Origin: an uncultured Eubacteriales bacterium
GTDB lineage: Bacteria > Bacillota > Clostridia > Oscillospirales > Oscillospiraceae
Direction: 5' to 3'
NCBI GenBank assembly: GCA_949296115.1
Contig: CASFNR010000012.1
Location: forward strand, 1 to 64,000
DNA length: 64,000 bases
The position numbers were made by a program, and so were the translations under genes. The notes under the pieces were generated by a model, which saw nothing but the letters and a program-made list of their open reading frames with translations, searched no databases and had not been told where the DNA came from. Positions 47,986 to 58,300 of the stretch are shown in pieces (within the stretch, counting starts at the first letter, position 1; each line of letters begins with the position of its first letter).

Positions 47986-49726
47986 CGCTGTGTTTTTATC
48001 TGCGGTCCTGGGGGAGGTCCGGGACCGCTGCCTGGGGGCCAGGGTGGACAAGATTCACCAGCCCAGCCGGGACACTCTGATTCTGCATCTGCGCTGCCGG
48101 GACAGCCGGGAAAAGCTGCTCTTTGCGGTGAATCCTACCGCCCCCCGGCTCCACCTGACCATGGCTTCCCCGGAGAACCCGGCGGAGCCGCCCATGTTCT
48201 GCATGTTCCTGCGCAAGCACCTTCTGGGCGCCCGGCTGACGGAGATTTCCCAGCCCCCCATGGAGCGGGCGGCGTTCTTTACCTTTGACTGCACCGACGA
48301 GATGGGCTTTCCCGTGCAGAAGCAGCTGGCGGCGGAGCTGATGGGAAGAACCTGCAATCTGTATCTGCTGGCCCCGGATGGGCGGATTCTGGACTGCCTG
48401 CGCCGGATTGGGCTGGACGAAACTGCCCGACGGCCTGCCCTGCCGGGGCTGAAATACATCCCGCCGGAGCCGGTGGCCAAGGAAAATCCCCTGGAGAATC
48501 CGGACTTTGCCGCCATTCTGGCCCGGCCCGGGGCGGATGTGCTGGCGGATCGGCTGATGGATGCCCTGGGCGGCCTGTCTCCCCTGGTGTGCCGGGAGGC
48601 GGCCCTGTCTGCCGCCGGAGATGTGGATGCCCGGATTGGTGCCCTGAACCAGGAGGAAACCGCCCGGCGTCTGGAGGATTTTTTTCGGGAATACGGACAG
48701 CACCCCGCACCCTATTTCTACGCCGCCCCGGACGGAACCCCCAAGCAGTATGCCTTCTGCCCCATCCGGCAGTACGGCGGATGTGAGCGGGCGGAGTCCT
48801 TTGGCGCACTGCTGGATGGTTACTACACCCTCCGGGACCGGAAGGACGCCATGCGGCAGAAGAGCCAGTCTGTCCGGAAAACCGTGCAGAATCTCTGCAC
48901 CCGCCTGACCCGGAAACTAGCCATCCAGGAAAAGGAGCTCCAGGCTACCTACGACCGGGAGCGGCTGCGGCAGCTGGGGGACATCCTCACGGCGAATCTC
49001 CACCGGGTGGTGAAGGGACAGACGGTGATCTCCTGCGAGGACTTCTACGATGAGGAAATGAAAATGGTGGACATTCCCCTTTCTCCCATTCTCTCTCCCC
49101 AGCAGAACGCCGCCAAATACTATAAGGATTACACCCGAATGAAAAACGCCGAGAAGGAACTGACCCATCAGATTTCCCTGGGGGAAACGGAACTGGAATA
49201 TCTGAAGAGCGTCCTGGAGGAGCTGAACCGGGCCCAGACCGAAGCGGAGCTGGAGGAAATCCGCCGGGAGTTGTCCGACGGGGGCTATCTCCGGCTGGAC
49301 GGCGGGAAGAAACGGGTGAAGCAGGGCAAGCTGGCCCCCATGCGCTTCGTCTCCACCGACGGCTATCCCATCTATGTGGGCCGGAACAACCGGCAGAATG
49401 AGGAACTGACCTTTAAATTGGCCCGGAAGGACGACATCTGGTGCCACGCCTCCAAGGTCCATGGCAGCCATGTGATTATCTCCTGCGGCGGGACCACGCC
49501 TCCGGACAATACTGTGACCCAGGCGGCCCAGCTGGCGGCCTACTACGCCGAGACCACCGGCGGCCGGAACGTGCCGGTGGATGTGACGCCGGTGAAGCAG
49601 GTGAAGAAAATCCCCAACGGCAAGCCCGGCATGGTGATCTACCATACCTATAAGACGGTGATTGCCAATCCCTACGCAGACATCGTGGTGGACGCCCTGA
49701 ATGCGGAGCCAACCGAAACAGAATGA
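47975..49726 (+). CDS. rqcH: NFACT-family ribosome quality-control protein RqcH
   Basis: A 583-residue protein with an N-terminal NFACT-N domain ('MAFDAVFLSAVLGEVRDRCLGARVDKIHQPSRDTLILHLR'), a helical coiled-coil middle (about residues 285-420), and a C-terminal NFACT-R domain ('GYPIYVGRNNRQNEELTFKLARKDDIWCHASKVHGSHVII'). RqcH binds stalled 50S subunits and recruits tRNA-Ala to add alanine tails; older databases call it fibronectin-binding protein FbpA. It overlaps the mini-III stop by 11 bases. A hairpin terminator follows before the hrcA promoter. Confidence 0.9.
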   Translation: MAFDAVFLSAVLGEVRDRCLGARVDKIHQPSRDTLILHLRCRDSREKLLFAVNPTAPRLHLTMASPENPAEPPMFCMFLRKHLLGARLTEISQPPMERAAFFTFDCTDEMGFPVQKQLAAELMGRTCNLYLLAPDGRILDCLRRIGLDETARRPALPGLKYIPPEPVAKENPLENPDFAAILARPGADVLADRLMDALGGLSPLVCREAALSAAGDVDARIGALNQEETARRLEDFFREYGQHPAPYFYAAPDGTPKQYAFCPIRQYGGCERAESFGALLDGYYTLRDRKDAMRQKSQSVRKTVQNLCTRLTRKLAIQEKELQATYDRERLRQLGDILTANLHRVVKGQTVISCEDFYDEEMKMVDIPLSPILSPQQNAAKYYKDYTRMKNAEKELTHQISLGETELEYLKSVLEELNRAQTEAELEEIRRELSDGGYLRLDGGKKRVKQGKLAPMRFVSTDGYPIYVGRNNRQNEELTFKLARKDDIWCHASKVHGSHVIISCGGTTPPDNTVTQAAQLAAYYAETTGGRNVPVDVTPVKQVKKIPNGKPGMVIYHTYKTVIANPYADIVVDALNAEPTETE

Positions 49727-49734
49727 CTTGCCCC

Positions 49735-49770
49735 ACAGGATCGGGAGCCGAAAGAGGCTTCCGATCCTGT
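49735..49770 (+). terminator. terminator after rqcH
   Basis: A 15-bp stem (49735-49749 with 49756-49770, one G-T pair), six-base loop, T-rich tail. Confidence 0.65.
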
Positions 49771-49817
49771 TCGTATATTTTCCGGGAAAAGTTCAAAAAT
49801 AATTCAAAAAGCACCCA

Positions 49818-49846
49818 TTGACTTTTTTAGCACTCTCTGGTATAGT
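49818..49846 (+). promoter_or_regulatory. sigma-A promoter of hrcA-grpE-dnaK
   Basis: TTGACT (49818-49823), 17-base spacer, TATAGT (49841-49846). Confidence 0.85.
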
Positions 49847-49853
49847 GTGCTTA
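49827..49853. promoter_or_regulatory. second, degenerate CIRCE element within the promoter
   Basis: TTAGCACTC (49827-49835), nine bases, GTGTGCTTA (49845-49853): a perfect left half and 7/9 right half. It covers the spacer and -10 box and shares three bases with the perfect CIRCE. Confidence 0.6.
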
Positions 49854-49877
49854 GCACTCAGAGATATGGAGTGCTAA
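49851..49877. promoter_or_regulatory. CIRCE operator (HrcA binding site)
   Basis: A perfect TTAGCACTC-N9-GAGTGCTAA, positioned at the transcription start of hrcA. Confidence 0.97.
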
Positions 49878-49899
49878 ATCAACGGAAGGAGGATCACCC

Positions 49900-50964
49900 A
49901 TGGAATTAAGCGAACGGAAGAAGAAAGTCCTGCGTTCTGTCGTGGACCTGTACATCCGGACCGCTGAGCCGGTGGGCTCCAAAGCCATTACCGAGCTGCC
50001 CGACATGAAGTACTCCTCCGCAACCATTCGCAACGAAATGGCAGACCTTACTGCCATGGGATATTTGGAGCAGCCCCACACCAGCGCCGGACGGATTCCC
50101 TCCGCTGCCGGATACCGGCTGTATGTGGATGAGCTGATGATGGACTACCGGCTGAGCGTGGATGAAACCCGCTCCATCAACACCGCCATCGAGGAAAAGA
50201 TGCAGCGGGTGGATAAGTTGGTGGAGAAGGTCGCCAAGCTGGTGTCCCAGGCCACAAATCTCCCTGCCATCTCTGCAGCGGCCCGTTCCGCCGGCACCTG
50301 CATCCAGCACTACGAGCTGGTTCAGGCAGGACCGGGAAACATCATCCTGGTGCTGATGCTTCCGGGAGATCAGGTGGTGAACAAGCTGATCAAGCTGCCC
50401 CTGAATCTGAGCGAGACGGACCTGAAGCTGCTCAGTGCCGTGCTGAACGCATCCATGACAGAGATTCCCCTGGAGGGATTCACCGCGGAACTGATGGAGA
50501 AGGTGATGCGCTCCGCCGGGGATGCGGCCAGCCTGGTGCCGGTGATTCTGGACTTCGCCCAGGAAACCCTGAAGAACCAGGGAACCACCAATATGGCGGT
50601 GGCGGGCCAGGCACGGCTGCTGGGCCTGCCGGAATACCGGGATGTGGACAAAGCCCAGCGGGTAATGGCCTCCATTGACGAGGATGCATTGTCCAACCTG
50701 CCGGCGGTGATGCGCAACGCCAACGGAACCAAAGTCATCGTAGGCCCCGAAAATGTGGCGGACGAACTGAAGGACACTTCCGTGGTGATGACCAAGTTCG
50801 ACATCGGCGAGGGGATGCAGGGCGTCATCGGCGTGGTGGGACCCACCCGGATGGACTATGCCAAGGTAACCGCCCGGCTGAGTTATTTCGCTGAGAGCCT
50901 TTCCAAGATGTTTACCAAGCCGGAACAGCCCCAGCTGCCCGAGGGAGAGCAGACGGAATCCTAG
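49900..50964 (+). CDS. hrcA: heat-inducible transcription repressor HrcA
   Basis: A 354-residue HrcA. The winged helix at residues 1-70 ('ELSERKKKVLRSVVDLYIRTAEPVGSKAI...YSSATIRNEMADLTAMGYLEQPHTSAGRIPSAAGYRLYVDELM') is followed by the GAF-like dimerisation domain, ending '...IGVVGPTRMDYAKVTARLSYFAESLSKMF'. HrcA represses the dnaK operon by binding CIRCE and depends on chaperones for activity. AAGGAGGA precedes the ATG. It is the first gene of hrcA-grpE-dnaK-dnaJ. Confidence 0.96.
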   Translation: MELSERKKKVLRSVVDLYIRTAEPVGSKAITELPDMKYSSATIRNEMADLTAMGYLEQPHTSAGRIPSAAGYRLYVDELMMDYRLSVDETRSINTAIEEKMQRVDKLVEKVAKLVSQATNLPAISAAARSAGTCIQHYELVQAGPGNIILVLMLPGDQVVNKLIKLPLNLSETDLKLLSAVLNASMTEIPLEGFTAELMEKVMRSAGDAASLVPVILDFAQETLKNQGTTNMAVAGQARLLGLPEYRDVDKAQRVMASIDEDALSNLPAVMRNANGTKVIVGPENVADELKDTSVVMTKFDIGEGMQGVIGVVGPTRMDYAKVTARLSYFAESLSKMFTKPEQPQLPEGEQTES

Positions 50965-51012
50965 CGGGTAAGCCCGCCGTCCACCAATAACACTGACAGG
51001 AGGCACGATCAC

Positions 51013-51546
51013 GTGGAAAATACAGAAAAGACCGAGTTGACGAAGCAAACCCAGGAGCAGGCCCCGGAAACGGCAGAGACCCCGGAAATCGAGGAAACCG
51101 CCGAGACACCGGAAGTCAATCCCTGGGAGGAAAAATACAACGCCGAACGGGACGCCCACCTGCGGGTGGCGGCGGAGTTTGATAACTTCCGCAAGCGGAC
51201 CGTGAAGGAGAAGGAAGCCTCCTACGGCAACGGCAAGGCCGACGCCGTGGCAAAGATGCTTCCCGTTTATGATAACCTGGAGCGGGCATTGCAGCAGGAA
51301 ACTGCGGATGCCGCTTATAAGAAAGGCGTGGAGATGACCATGAACGAGCTGGTGAAAATTCTCACCGGCCTGGGGGTGGAAATCTTCGGCCAGGTGGGAG
51401 ACCCCTTCGACCCCCAGCTGCACAACGCCGTGATGCACATTGAGAGCGATGAACTGGAGGAAAACGTCATCGCCCAGGTGTTCCAGAAGGGATTCAAAAT
51501 CGGCGATAAGGTTGTCCGCTTTGCCATGGTGCAGGTGGCCAACTGA
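51013..51546 (+). CDS. grpE: nucleotide exchange factor GrpE
   Basis: A 177-residue GrpE with an acidic, disordered N-terminus (residues 1-40, rich in Glu/Thr/Pro), a long dimerising helix ('EEKYNAERDAHLRVAAEFDNFRKRTVKEKE') and the C-terminal beta domain ('EIFGQVGDPFDPQLHNAVMHIESDELEENVIAQVFQKGFKIGDKVVRFAMVQVAN'). It releases ADP from DnaK. The start is GTG 51013 with ACAGGAGG upstream. It lies 48 bases after hrcA and 51 bases before dnaK. Confidence 0.95.
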   Translation: MENTEKTELTKQTQEQAPETAETPEIEETAETPEVNPWEEKYNAERDAHLRVAAEFDNFRKRTVKEKEASYGNGKADAVAKMLPVYDNLERALQQETADAAYKKGVEMTMNELVKILTGLGVEIFGQVGDPFDPQLHNAVMHIESDELEENVIAQVFQKGFKIGDKVVRFAMVQVAN

Positions 51547-51597
51547 TTCGCCCCCGAACAAGTATATTTTTTGCATTGCATATAGGAGGAAAAGATT

Positions 51598-53421
51598 ATG
51601 AGCAAGATTATCGGTATTGATTTGGGTACGACCAATTCCTGTGTCGCCGTTCTGGAAGGCGGCGAACCTGTTGTCATCGCCAACGCCGAGGGCAACCGCA
51701 CCACTCCCTCTGTGGTGGCCTTCTCCAAGACCGGCGAGCGGATGGTGGGCCAGGTGGCCAAGCGTCAGGCTGTTACCAACGCAGACCGCACCGTGGCTTC
51801 CATCAAGCGCCACATGGGCGAAAATTACCACGTTACCATTGACGGCAAGGGCTACACCCCCCAGGAGATCAGCGCCATGGTGCTGCAGAAGCTGAAGGCC
51901 GACGCTGAGAGCTACCTGGGCCAGACCGTCACCGAGGCCGTCATCACTGTCCCGGCTTACTTCTCCGATGCCCAGCGTCAGGCCACCAAGGACGCCGGCA
52001 AGATTGCCGGCCTGGACGTGAAGCGGATCATCAACGAGCCCACCGCCGCAGCTCTGGCTTACGGCCTGGACAAGGAAACCGAGCAGAAGATCATGGTTTA
52101 TGACCTGGGCGGCGGTACCTTCGATGTGTCCATTCTGGACATCGGCGACGGCGTCATTGAGGTTCTGGCTACCGCCGGCGACACCCACCTGGGCGGCGAC
52201 GACTTCGACCAGAGAATCATGGACTATCTGGTTGCCGAATTCAAGAAGGCCGAGGGCATCAACCTGGCCAGCGATAAGGTGGCCATGCAGCGTCTGAAGG
52301 AAGCTGCCGAGAAGGCCAAGATCGAGCTGTCCGGCGTGACCTCCACCAACATCAACCTGCCTTATATCACCGCCGATGCCACCGGCCCCAAGCACCTGGA
52401 CGTGACCCTCTCCCGGGCCAAGTTCAATGAGCTCACCGCCGATCTGGTGGAGCGGACCATGAAGCCTGTCCGTCAGGCCATGTCTGATGCTGGCCTGAGC
52501 GCCTCCGACCTGACCAAGGTTCTGCTGGTGGGCGGCTCTACCCGTATTCCCGCCGTGCAGGACGCTGTGAAGAACATCACCGGCAAGGAAGGCTTCAAGG
52601 GCATCAACCCCGACGAGTGCGTGGCTGTGGGCGCTGCCATTCAGGGCGGCGTGCTCACCGGCGACGTGCAGGACATCCTGCTGCTGGACGTTACCCCCCT
52701 GTCCCTGGGCATTGAGACCATGGGCGGCGTGTTCACCCGTCTGATCGACCGGAACACCACCATCCCCACCCACAAGAGCCAGATTTTCTCCACTGCTGCC
52801 GATGGCCAGACCTCCGTTGAGGTCCATGTCCTCCAGGGCGAGCGGGAGATGGCCGCTTACAACAAGACTCTGGGCCGGTTCCAGCTCACCGGCATCGCTC
52901 CCGCACCCCGTGGCGTGCCCCAGATTGAGGTTACCTTCGACATCGATGCCAACGGCATCGTGAAGGTTTCCGCCAAGGATCTGGGCACCGGCAAGGAGCA
53001 GCAGATCTCCATCACCGCCTCCACCAACCTGAGCCAGGAGGACATCGATAAGGCTGTCCGGGAGGCGGAGCAGTACGCCGCCGAGGACAAGGCCCGCAAG
53101 GAGGAAGTGGACACCCACAACATGGCCGACCAGACCGTCTATCAGACTGAAAAGACCCTGAATGAGCTGGGCGACAAGATCTCCGCCGACGAGAAGGCAT
53201 CCATCCAGGCCGCCGTGGAGAAGCTGAAGGAAGCCAACAAGGGCAGCGATGTTGCCGCCATCAAGGCTGCCACCGAAGAAGTGCAGAAGGCCTTCTATGC
53301 GGTCAGCGAGAAGCTGTACCAGCAGGCCGGTCCTCAGGACGGCGGCGCCGGTCAGCAGGGCGGCTACCAGAAGCCCGGTGACGACGGCGTGGTGGACGCA
53401 GACTACGAGACCGTTGACTAA
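51598..53421 (+). CDS. dnaK: molecular chaperone DnaK (Hsp70)
   Basis: A 607-residue DnaK. The ATPase domain (about residues 1-360) has '[19 protein letters not shown]', '[18 protein letters not shown]' and '[19 protein letters not shown]'. The linker '[22 protein letters not shown]' is followed by the substrate-binding domain and a lid ending in a glutamine/glycine-rich tail. The length suits a Gram-positive DnaK lacking one ATPase subdomain insertion. Codon use is strongly biased, as for a highly expressed gene. TAGGAGGA precedes the ATG. A hairpin (53433-53457) separates it from dnaJ. Confidence 0.97.
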   Translation: MSKIIGIDLGTTNSCVAVLEGGEPVVIANAEGNRTTPSVVAFSKTGERMVGQVAKRQAVTNADRTVASIKRHMGENYHVTIDGKGYTPQEISAMVLQKLKADAESYLGQTVTEAVITVPAYFSDAQRQATKDAGKIAGLDVKRIINEPTAAALAYGLDKETEQKIMVYDLGGGTFDVSILDIGDGVIEVLATAGDTHLGGDDFDQRIMDYLVAEFKKAEGINLASDKVAMQRLKEAAEKAKIELSGVTSTNINLPYITADATGPKHLDVTLSRAKFNELTADLVERTMKPVRQAMSDAGLSASDLTKVLLVGGSTRIPAVQDAVKNITGKEGFKGINPDECVAVGAAIQGGVLTGDVQDILLLDVTPLSLGIETMGGVFTRLIDRNTTIPTHKSQIFSTAADGQTSVEVHVLQGEREMAAYNKTLGRFQLTGIAPAPRGVPQIEVTFDIDANGIVKVSAKDLGTGKEQQISITASTNLSQEDIDKAVREAEQYAAEDKARKEEVDTHNMADQTVYQTEKTLNELGDKISADEKASIQAAVEKLKEANKGSDVAAIKAATEEVQKAFYAVSEKLYQQAGPQDGGAGQQGGYQKPGDDGVVDADYETVD

Positions 53422-53432
53422 TGACCCCGGAA

Positions 53433-53457
53433 AAGGGGCGGCGGACAGCCGCCCCTT
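53433..53457 (+). terminator. hairpin between dnaK and dnaJ
   Basis: AAGGGGCGGC (53433-53442) pairs with GCCGCCCCTT (53448-53457). With no T-run it is more likely an attenuator or mRNA-stability element lowering dnaJ output. Confidence 0.5.
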
Positions 53458-53534
53458 CTTGGTGTATAACGGAGGCAGTTTCCTGCCGGTGAAAAATCCG
53501 GGGCCCTCCGCTGACGAATAGGAGATTGAAGCGT

Positions 53535-54683
53535 ATGGCAGAAAACAAGCGTGATTATTACGAGGTGCTGGGCGTCAAGAAGGACGCCTCACCCGAGGAA
53601 ATAAAAAAGGCCTACCGCAAAAACGCCATGAAGTACCACCCCGACCGGAATCCCGGCGATAAAAATGCGGAGGAGAAGTTCAAAGAGGTGGGCGAGGCCT
53701 ATGAAGTGCTGTCCGACGAGACAAAGCGGCAGCGCTACGACCAGTTCGGCTTTGCGGGCGTGGACCCCAACTTCGGCGCTGGGGCCGGCGGGGCCGGATA
53801 CGGCGCCGGATTCAGCGGATTCGGCGATTTTGGGGATTTGGGCGATATTTTCGGGGAGTTCTTCGGCGGCGGCAGCCGCAGAGGCACTGCCCAGAATGCC
53901 CCCCGCCGGGGCGAGAATGTGGTGGCCCGTCTGGAGCTGACTTTTGAGGAGGCCGCCTTCGGCTGCGAAAAGGAAGTGGCAGCCCAGCGGATTGAAAACT
54001 GCTCCGCCTGCAGCGGCACCGGTTCCGCCGACGGGGTCATTGAAACCTGCCAGCAGTGCCGTGGTACCGGCCAGGTGCGCACGGTGCAGAACTTTATGGG
54101 AATGCAGATGCAGTCCAGCACCACCTGCCCCAGCTGCGGCGGCAAGGGCAAGGTCATCAAGAATCCCTGCACCACCTGCAAGGGCAAGGGCAAGGTCCGC
54201 CGGACCAAGCGGGTCAAGGTCAAGATTCCCGCCGGCGTGGATGCCGGACAGAGCGTCCGGGTCCGGGGCGAGGGCTGCGTAGGCAGCAATGGCGGCATCA
54301 ACGGCGACCTGCTGGTGGAGATCTACATCAAGCGCCATCCGATTTTTACCCGGGAGGATTACGATGTCCTCTGCGAGGTGCCGATCACCTTTACGCAGGC
54401 GGCCTTGGGCGCAGAGATTGAAGTGCCCACCCTGGATGGCCGGGTGAAGTTCGATCTGCCCGAGGGAACCCAGACCGGCCGGGAGTTTGTGCTCCGGGAA
54501 AAGGGCATTCCCGAGGTGGGCAATTCCCGCCGCCGGGGCAATCACCGCTTCACTGTGGTGGTAGAGACCCCCACCCATCTGACCAAGGAGCAGAAGGACT
54601 TGCTCCGGCAGCTGGACGGTTCCATGGAGGAAACCCCAAAGCGGAAGAAATTCATTGATACCCTGAAGGATTTCTTTGATTAA
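53535..54683 (+). CDS. dnaJ: molecular chaperone DnaJ (Hsp40)
   Basis: A 382-residue class A DnaJ. The J domain (residues 5-70) has the HPD motif in '[11 protein letters not shown]'. A Gly/Phe-rich region follows (about 75-115). Four zinc-finger CxxCxGxG repeats are present: [32 protein letters not shown]. The C-terminal substrate-binding domains follow. It delivers substrates to DnaK and stimulates its ATPase. GGAG at 53521 serves the ATG at 53535. It is the last gene of the heat-shock operon. Confidence 0.96.
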   Translation: MAENKRDYYEVLGVKKDASPEEIKKAYRKNAMKYHPDRNPGDKNAEEKFKEVGEAYEVLSDETKRQRYDQFGFAGVDPNFGAGAGGAGYGAGFSGFGDFGDLGDIFGEFFGGGSRRGTAQNAPRRGENVVARLELTFEEAAFGCEKEVAAQRIENCSACSGTGSADGVIETCQQCRGTGQVRTVQNFMGMQMQSSTTCPSCGGKGKVIKNPCTTCKGKGKVRRTKRVKVKIPAGVDAGQSVRVRGEGCVGSNGGINGDLLVEIYIKRHPIFTREDYDVLCEVPITFTQAALGAEIEVPTLDGRVKFDLPEGTQTGREFVLREKGIPEVGNSRRRGNHRFTVVVETPTHLTKEQKDLLRQLDGSMEETPKRKKFIDTLKDFFD

Positions 54684-54692
54684 AATATTGGA

Positions 54693-54732
54693 AAAACCCA
54701 GGCGGGGACTTGTGCCCGGCCTGGGTTTTCGC
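54693..54732 (+). terminator. dnaJ terminator, overlapping the next promoter
   Basis: AAAACCCAGGC (54693-54703) pairs with GCCTGGGTTTT (54719-54729). The right arm lies inside the spacer of the promoter at 54710-54738. Confidence 0.75.
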
Positions 54733-54738
54733 TATAAT
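54710..54738 (+). promoter_or_regulatory. promoter of the dCMP deaminase gene
   Basis: TTGTGC (54710-54715), 17-base spacer, TATAAT (54733-54738), inside the dnaJ terminator. Confidence 0.6.
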
Positions 54739-54764
54739 AGGGAAAAAGAAAAGGAGGCTGCTCC

Positions 54765-55259
54765 ATGAAACGAAAGGATTACATCAGCTGGGACGAATAT
54801 TTTATGGGAATTGCCATGCTGGCGGCCAAACGCAGCAAGGACCCCAACACCCAGGTAGGCGCCTGTATTGTCTCTCAGGACAACATCATCATTTCCACGG
54901 GCTACAATGGCATGCCCAAAGGCTGCTCCGATGACGAATATCCCTGGGCCAGGGAAGGCAGCGAAACCAAGTACCCCTATGTGGTCCATGCGGAGCTGAA
55001 TGCGGTGCTGAACGCCAACGGTCGGGACCTGCGGGGCAGCAAGCTGTATGTGGCGCTGTTTCCCTGCAATGAATGCGCCAAAGCCATCATCCAGAGCGGC
55101 GTGAAGGAAGTCATTTATCTGTCGGACAAGTACGCCGACACCATGGCGACCCTGGCCTCCAAGCGGATGATGGATTCCGCCGGGGTGCGCTATACCCAGA
55201 TGCGCACCGGCCTGAAATCCATCACCCTGGACTTTATTCCCGAGGAAGAACGTAAATAA
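54765..55259 (+). CDS. deoxycytidylate deaminase
   Basis: A 164-residue dCMP deaminase (ComEB type). Zinc ligands are HAE in 'YVVHAELNAVLNANG' (about residue 72) and PCNEC in 'YVALFPCNECAKAIIQSGVKEVIYLSDKY' (about 105). 'DEYFMGIAMLAAKRSKDPNTQVGACIV' is the usual start. It converts dCMP to dUMP, feeding thymidylate synthesis. AAGGAGG precedes the ATG. It stands alone between the dnaJ terminator and a strong terminator. Confidence 0.92.
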   Translation: MKRKDYISWDEYFMGIAMLAAKRSKDPNTQVGACIVSQDNIIISTGYNGMPKGCSDDEYPWAREGSETKYPYVVHAELNAVLNANGRDLRGSKLYVALFPCNECAKAIIQSGVKEVIYLSDKYADTMATLASKRMMDSAGVRYTQMRTGLKSITLDFIPEEERK

Positions 55260-55268
55260 TTCTGCCTG

Positions 55269-55318
55269 AAAACAGAGAGAACTCCCCCGGTTTCCTGCCG
55301 GGGGAGCCTGTCTGTTTT
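55269..55318 (+). terminator. terminator after the dCMP deaminase gene
   Basis: CTCCCCCGG (55282-55290) pairs with CCGGGGGAG (55298-55306); AAAACAGA/TTTTGTCT-type pairs outside (55269-55276 with 55311-55318) extend the stem. Confidence 0.8.
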
Positions 55319-55369
55319 GTGTTCCGGCCAGAGAGCCAAAAATCTGAATCCATTTTGTAGGAGCGAGTT

Positions 55370-58300
55370 ATGTCCAAGTTTTCTGTAAAAAAACCGTTGA
55401 CGGTGTTTGTGGCGGTGATTGCCGTGCTGGTGCTGGGGATGGTGGCCTATTTCCGGATGACGCCGGATTTGCTGCCAAATATGGATTTCCCCTATGTGAT
55501 CATTGTGACGGCCTACCCCGGCGCCAGTCCGGAGAAAGTGGAGCAGGAGATTACCAGGCCCATGGAACAGGCTATGTCCACCCTGGAGCATATTGTGGAG
55601 GTGACTTCCGCTTCCAGCGAAAACGCCAGCATGGTGATGCTGGAATTTGAGGACGCAGTGAACATGGACACCGTCGGCGTGGACATCCAGCAGCAGATTT
55701 CGGTCCTCTCCTCCGACTGGGAGGATACGGTCGCCACTCCCTATGTGCTGAAGATCAATCCGTCCATGCTGCCGGTGGCGGTGGCAGCGGTGTTCCGGGA
55801 GGGGATGGATACCATCGCCCTGACGGAATTCCTCAATGACACCCTGCTCAACAAGCTGGAGGGCGTGCCCGGAGTTGCCCGGATTACCTCTACCGGCATG
55901 ATTGAAAGCCAGCTTCATGTCATTCTGGATCAGGATAAAATTGATGCGGTCAACCGAAGAATCGTGGATGCGGTGAACGGCGAGCTGGATGACGCCCAGG
56001 CGGAGCTGGAGGAGCAGAAGCAGGACCTGGAAAATACCAAGGGCCAGATGAACAACGCCCAGTCCCAGCTGGATGCGGGAAAAGATGCACTGGCAGAGCA
56101 GACAGCCCAGGGGCAGGCCCAGCTGGAGCAGCAGCAGACGGAACTGGAGAATATGAAAACCGCCCTGCAGCTGCAGATTGTTCAGCTCCAGGGGACGGTT
56201 GCCCAGCTTGAAACCGGGATTGCGGGACTGAAACAGATTCCCCAGCTCCGGGGGGCGGTGGCGGATGCCAAATCTCGGGCCGATGCCATTGCCCAGCTGA
56301 ACCGGGACCTCCAGGGCCAGACGCCCTATTCCCAGCTCCAAACCGAGGCCACCGAAGCCAATACTGCCTTCCTGGCAGCCGAGACGGCGCTGACCAGCGC
56401 TCAGGCGGACTATGATGCAAAGAAAGCTCTCTATGATGCCGCTGCGGCGGCAGGGGACCCGGAGGGCAATCTGGCGGAACTGGAAGCTGCGATGAATCAG
56501 GCGGAGGAAACTCTGACGGCTGCCGAAGGAGCATATCAGGCTGCCTGGACCCGGCGGGAGAACGCCGATCAGGCCCTGGCCAACCGGGATGCCCTGTATA
56601 CTGCGGTGGGGCTGGAACCGGGGGCGGACCTGGCGGCGGCAGAAGCAGTTGCTCAGGTGAATTATCAGGCGGCCCAGACGACCCTGACCGCCCTGGAAAC
56701 ACAGCTGGGGCTGTCCGGCGGGGACGAGGGGGAGCTGAACGCCAAAATTGCTGAATATGAGACCCAGCTGACCACGGCCCAGGGGGCTCTGACTGAACTG
56801 GAGAACAGCCTGGCGGGAATTGAAAGCGGGGAAACCCAGCTGAAGGATGCCGCTCTGGCCCTGGAACAGGCCAAAACCTCCGGCATGCTGGAGATCAGCA
56901 TCGCTGCGGGAAAACTGGCGGCGGGCTCCGCATCCCTTGAAATGGCGCTGACCCAGATTGAAAGCGGCCTGGAAACCCTGGAGGACAGCCGGGAGGACGC
57001 CCTGCGTCAGGCGGACCTGAACCGGATTCTCACCATGGATTTGGTGACCCAGATTCTCACGGCCCAGAACTTCTCCATGCCGGCGGGATATGTGGAGCAG
57101 GACGGCATCAACTACATGGTGTCCATCGGCGATGAGATCACCGACCGGGAGACCCTGGAGAATCTGCTCCTGCTGGACCTGGGCATTGAGGGACTGGACC
57201 CCATCTATCTGAAGGATGTGGCGGTGGTTCTGCTCACGGACAACCGGGACGAAACCTACGCCAAGCTCAACGGGCAGGATGCGGTGATGCTCAGCTTTGA
57301 AAAGCAGAGCACCTACTCCACTGCCGAAACCACCAACAATCTGACGGAGCGGTTCCGGGAGCTGGAAGCGGAATACCCCGGGCTGCAGTTTGTGGACCTG
57401 ATGAACCAGGGGGATTACATCTACCTGATTGTGGACTCCATCCTCAACAGCCTGCTGCTGGGGGCGGCGTTTGCCATCCTTGTGCTGTATCTGTTCCTGC
57501 GGGACCTGCGGCCCACGTTCATCACCCTGTGCGCCATTCCCATCAGTGTGATTTTTGCCATTGTGCTGATGTACTTCTCCGGGGTGACCATCAACATGAT
57601 CTCCCTGTCCGGCCTGGCAGTGGCGGTGGGCATGCTGGTGGACAACTCTGTGGTGGTGATTGAGAACATCTACCGGCTTCGGGTCAAGGGCGCCAACGTG
57701 ATTCAGGCGGCAGTATCCGGGGCGGCTCAGGTGGCCGGAGCGGTCACCGCCTCGACCCTGACCACGGTATGCGTGTTCCTGCCCATTGTGTTTGTGGAGG
57801 GCATCACCCGACAGCTGTTCACCGACCTGGCGCTGACCATGACCTATTCCCTGATGGCCAGCCTGGTGGTGTCCCTGACCTTGGTGCCCGCCATGGCCTC
57901 CGGGATGCTGCGCAAAGAGAAAGCCAGCAAGCCTGGCCTTCTGGATACCAAGCTGCTGCCGGCCTATGCCCGGGCAGCCCGCTGGGCCCTGGGACACAAG
58001 GCGGTGGTTCTGGCCAGTGCGGCGATCCTGCTGGTGGTGACGGCGGGGGCCAGCCTGGCCAAGGGCTTTATCTTCATGCCCACCCTGGATATGCCAAACA
58101 TTACCGTTTCCGTCACCATGCCGGAGGGCGCGGATATGGAGCAGGCGTCTCGGCTGGCGGACCAGGTGCTGGAGCGGGTTGCTCAAGTAGAGGGCATTGA
58201 AACCGCCGGCGCCATGATGAACGTGGGAACCTCTCTGCTGGGCGGTTCCTCCCAGACCAGCTATGATGTGACGGTTTATATCGCTTTGGCGGATGAGAGC

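Noticed and set aside
49906..53118. A 1,070-codon open frame on the minus strand opposite hrcA-grpE-dnaK
   Set aside because: It is an antisense shadow of strongly biased codons; composition (His/Gly/Leu-rich, no domain) is unlike a real protein and it covers three certain genes.
55190..58186. A 998-codon minus-strand open frame opposite the RND gene
   Set aside because: Antisense shadow of the coiled-coil coding sequence; no ribosome site or domain.
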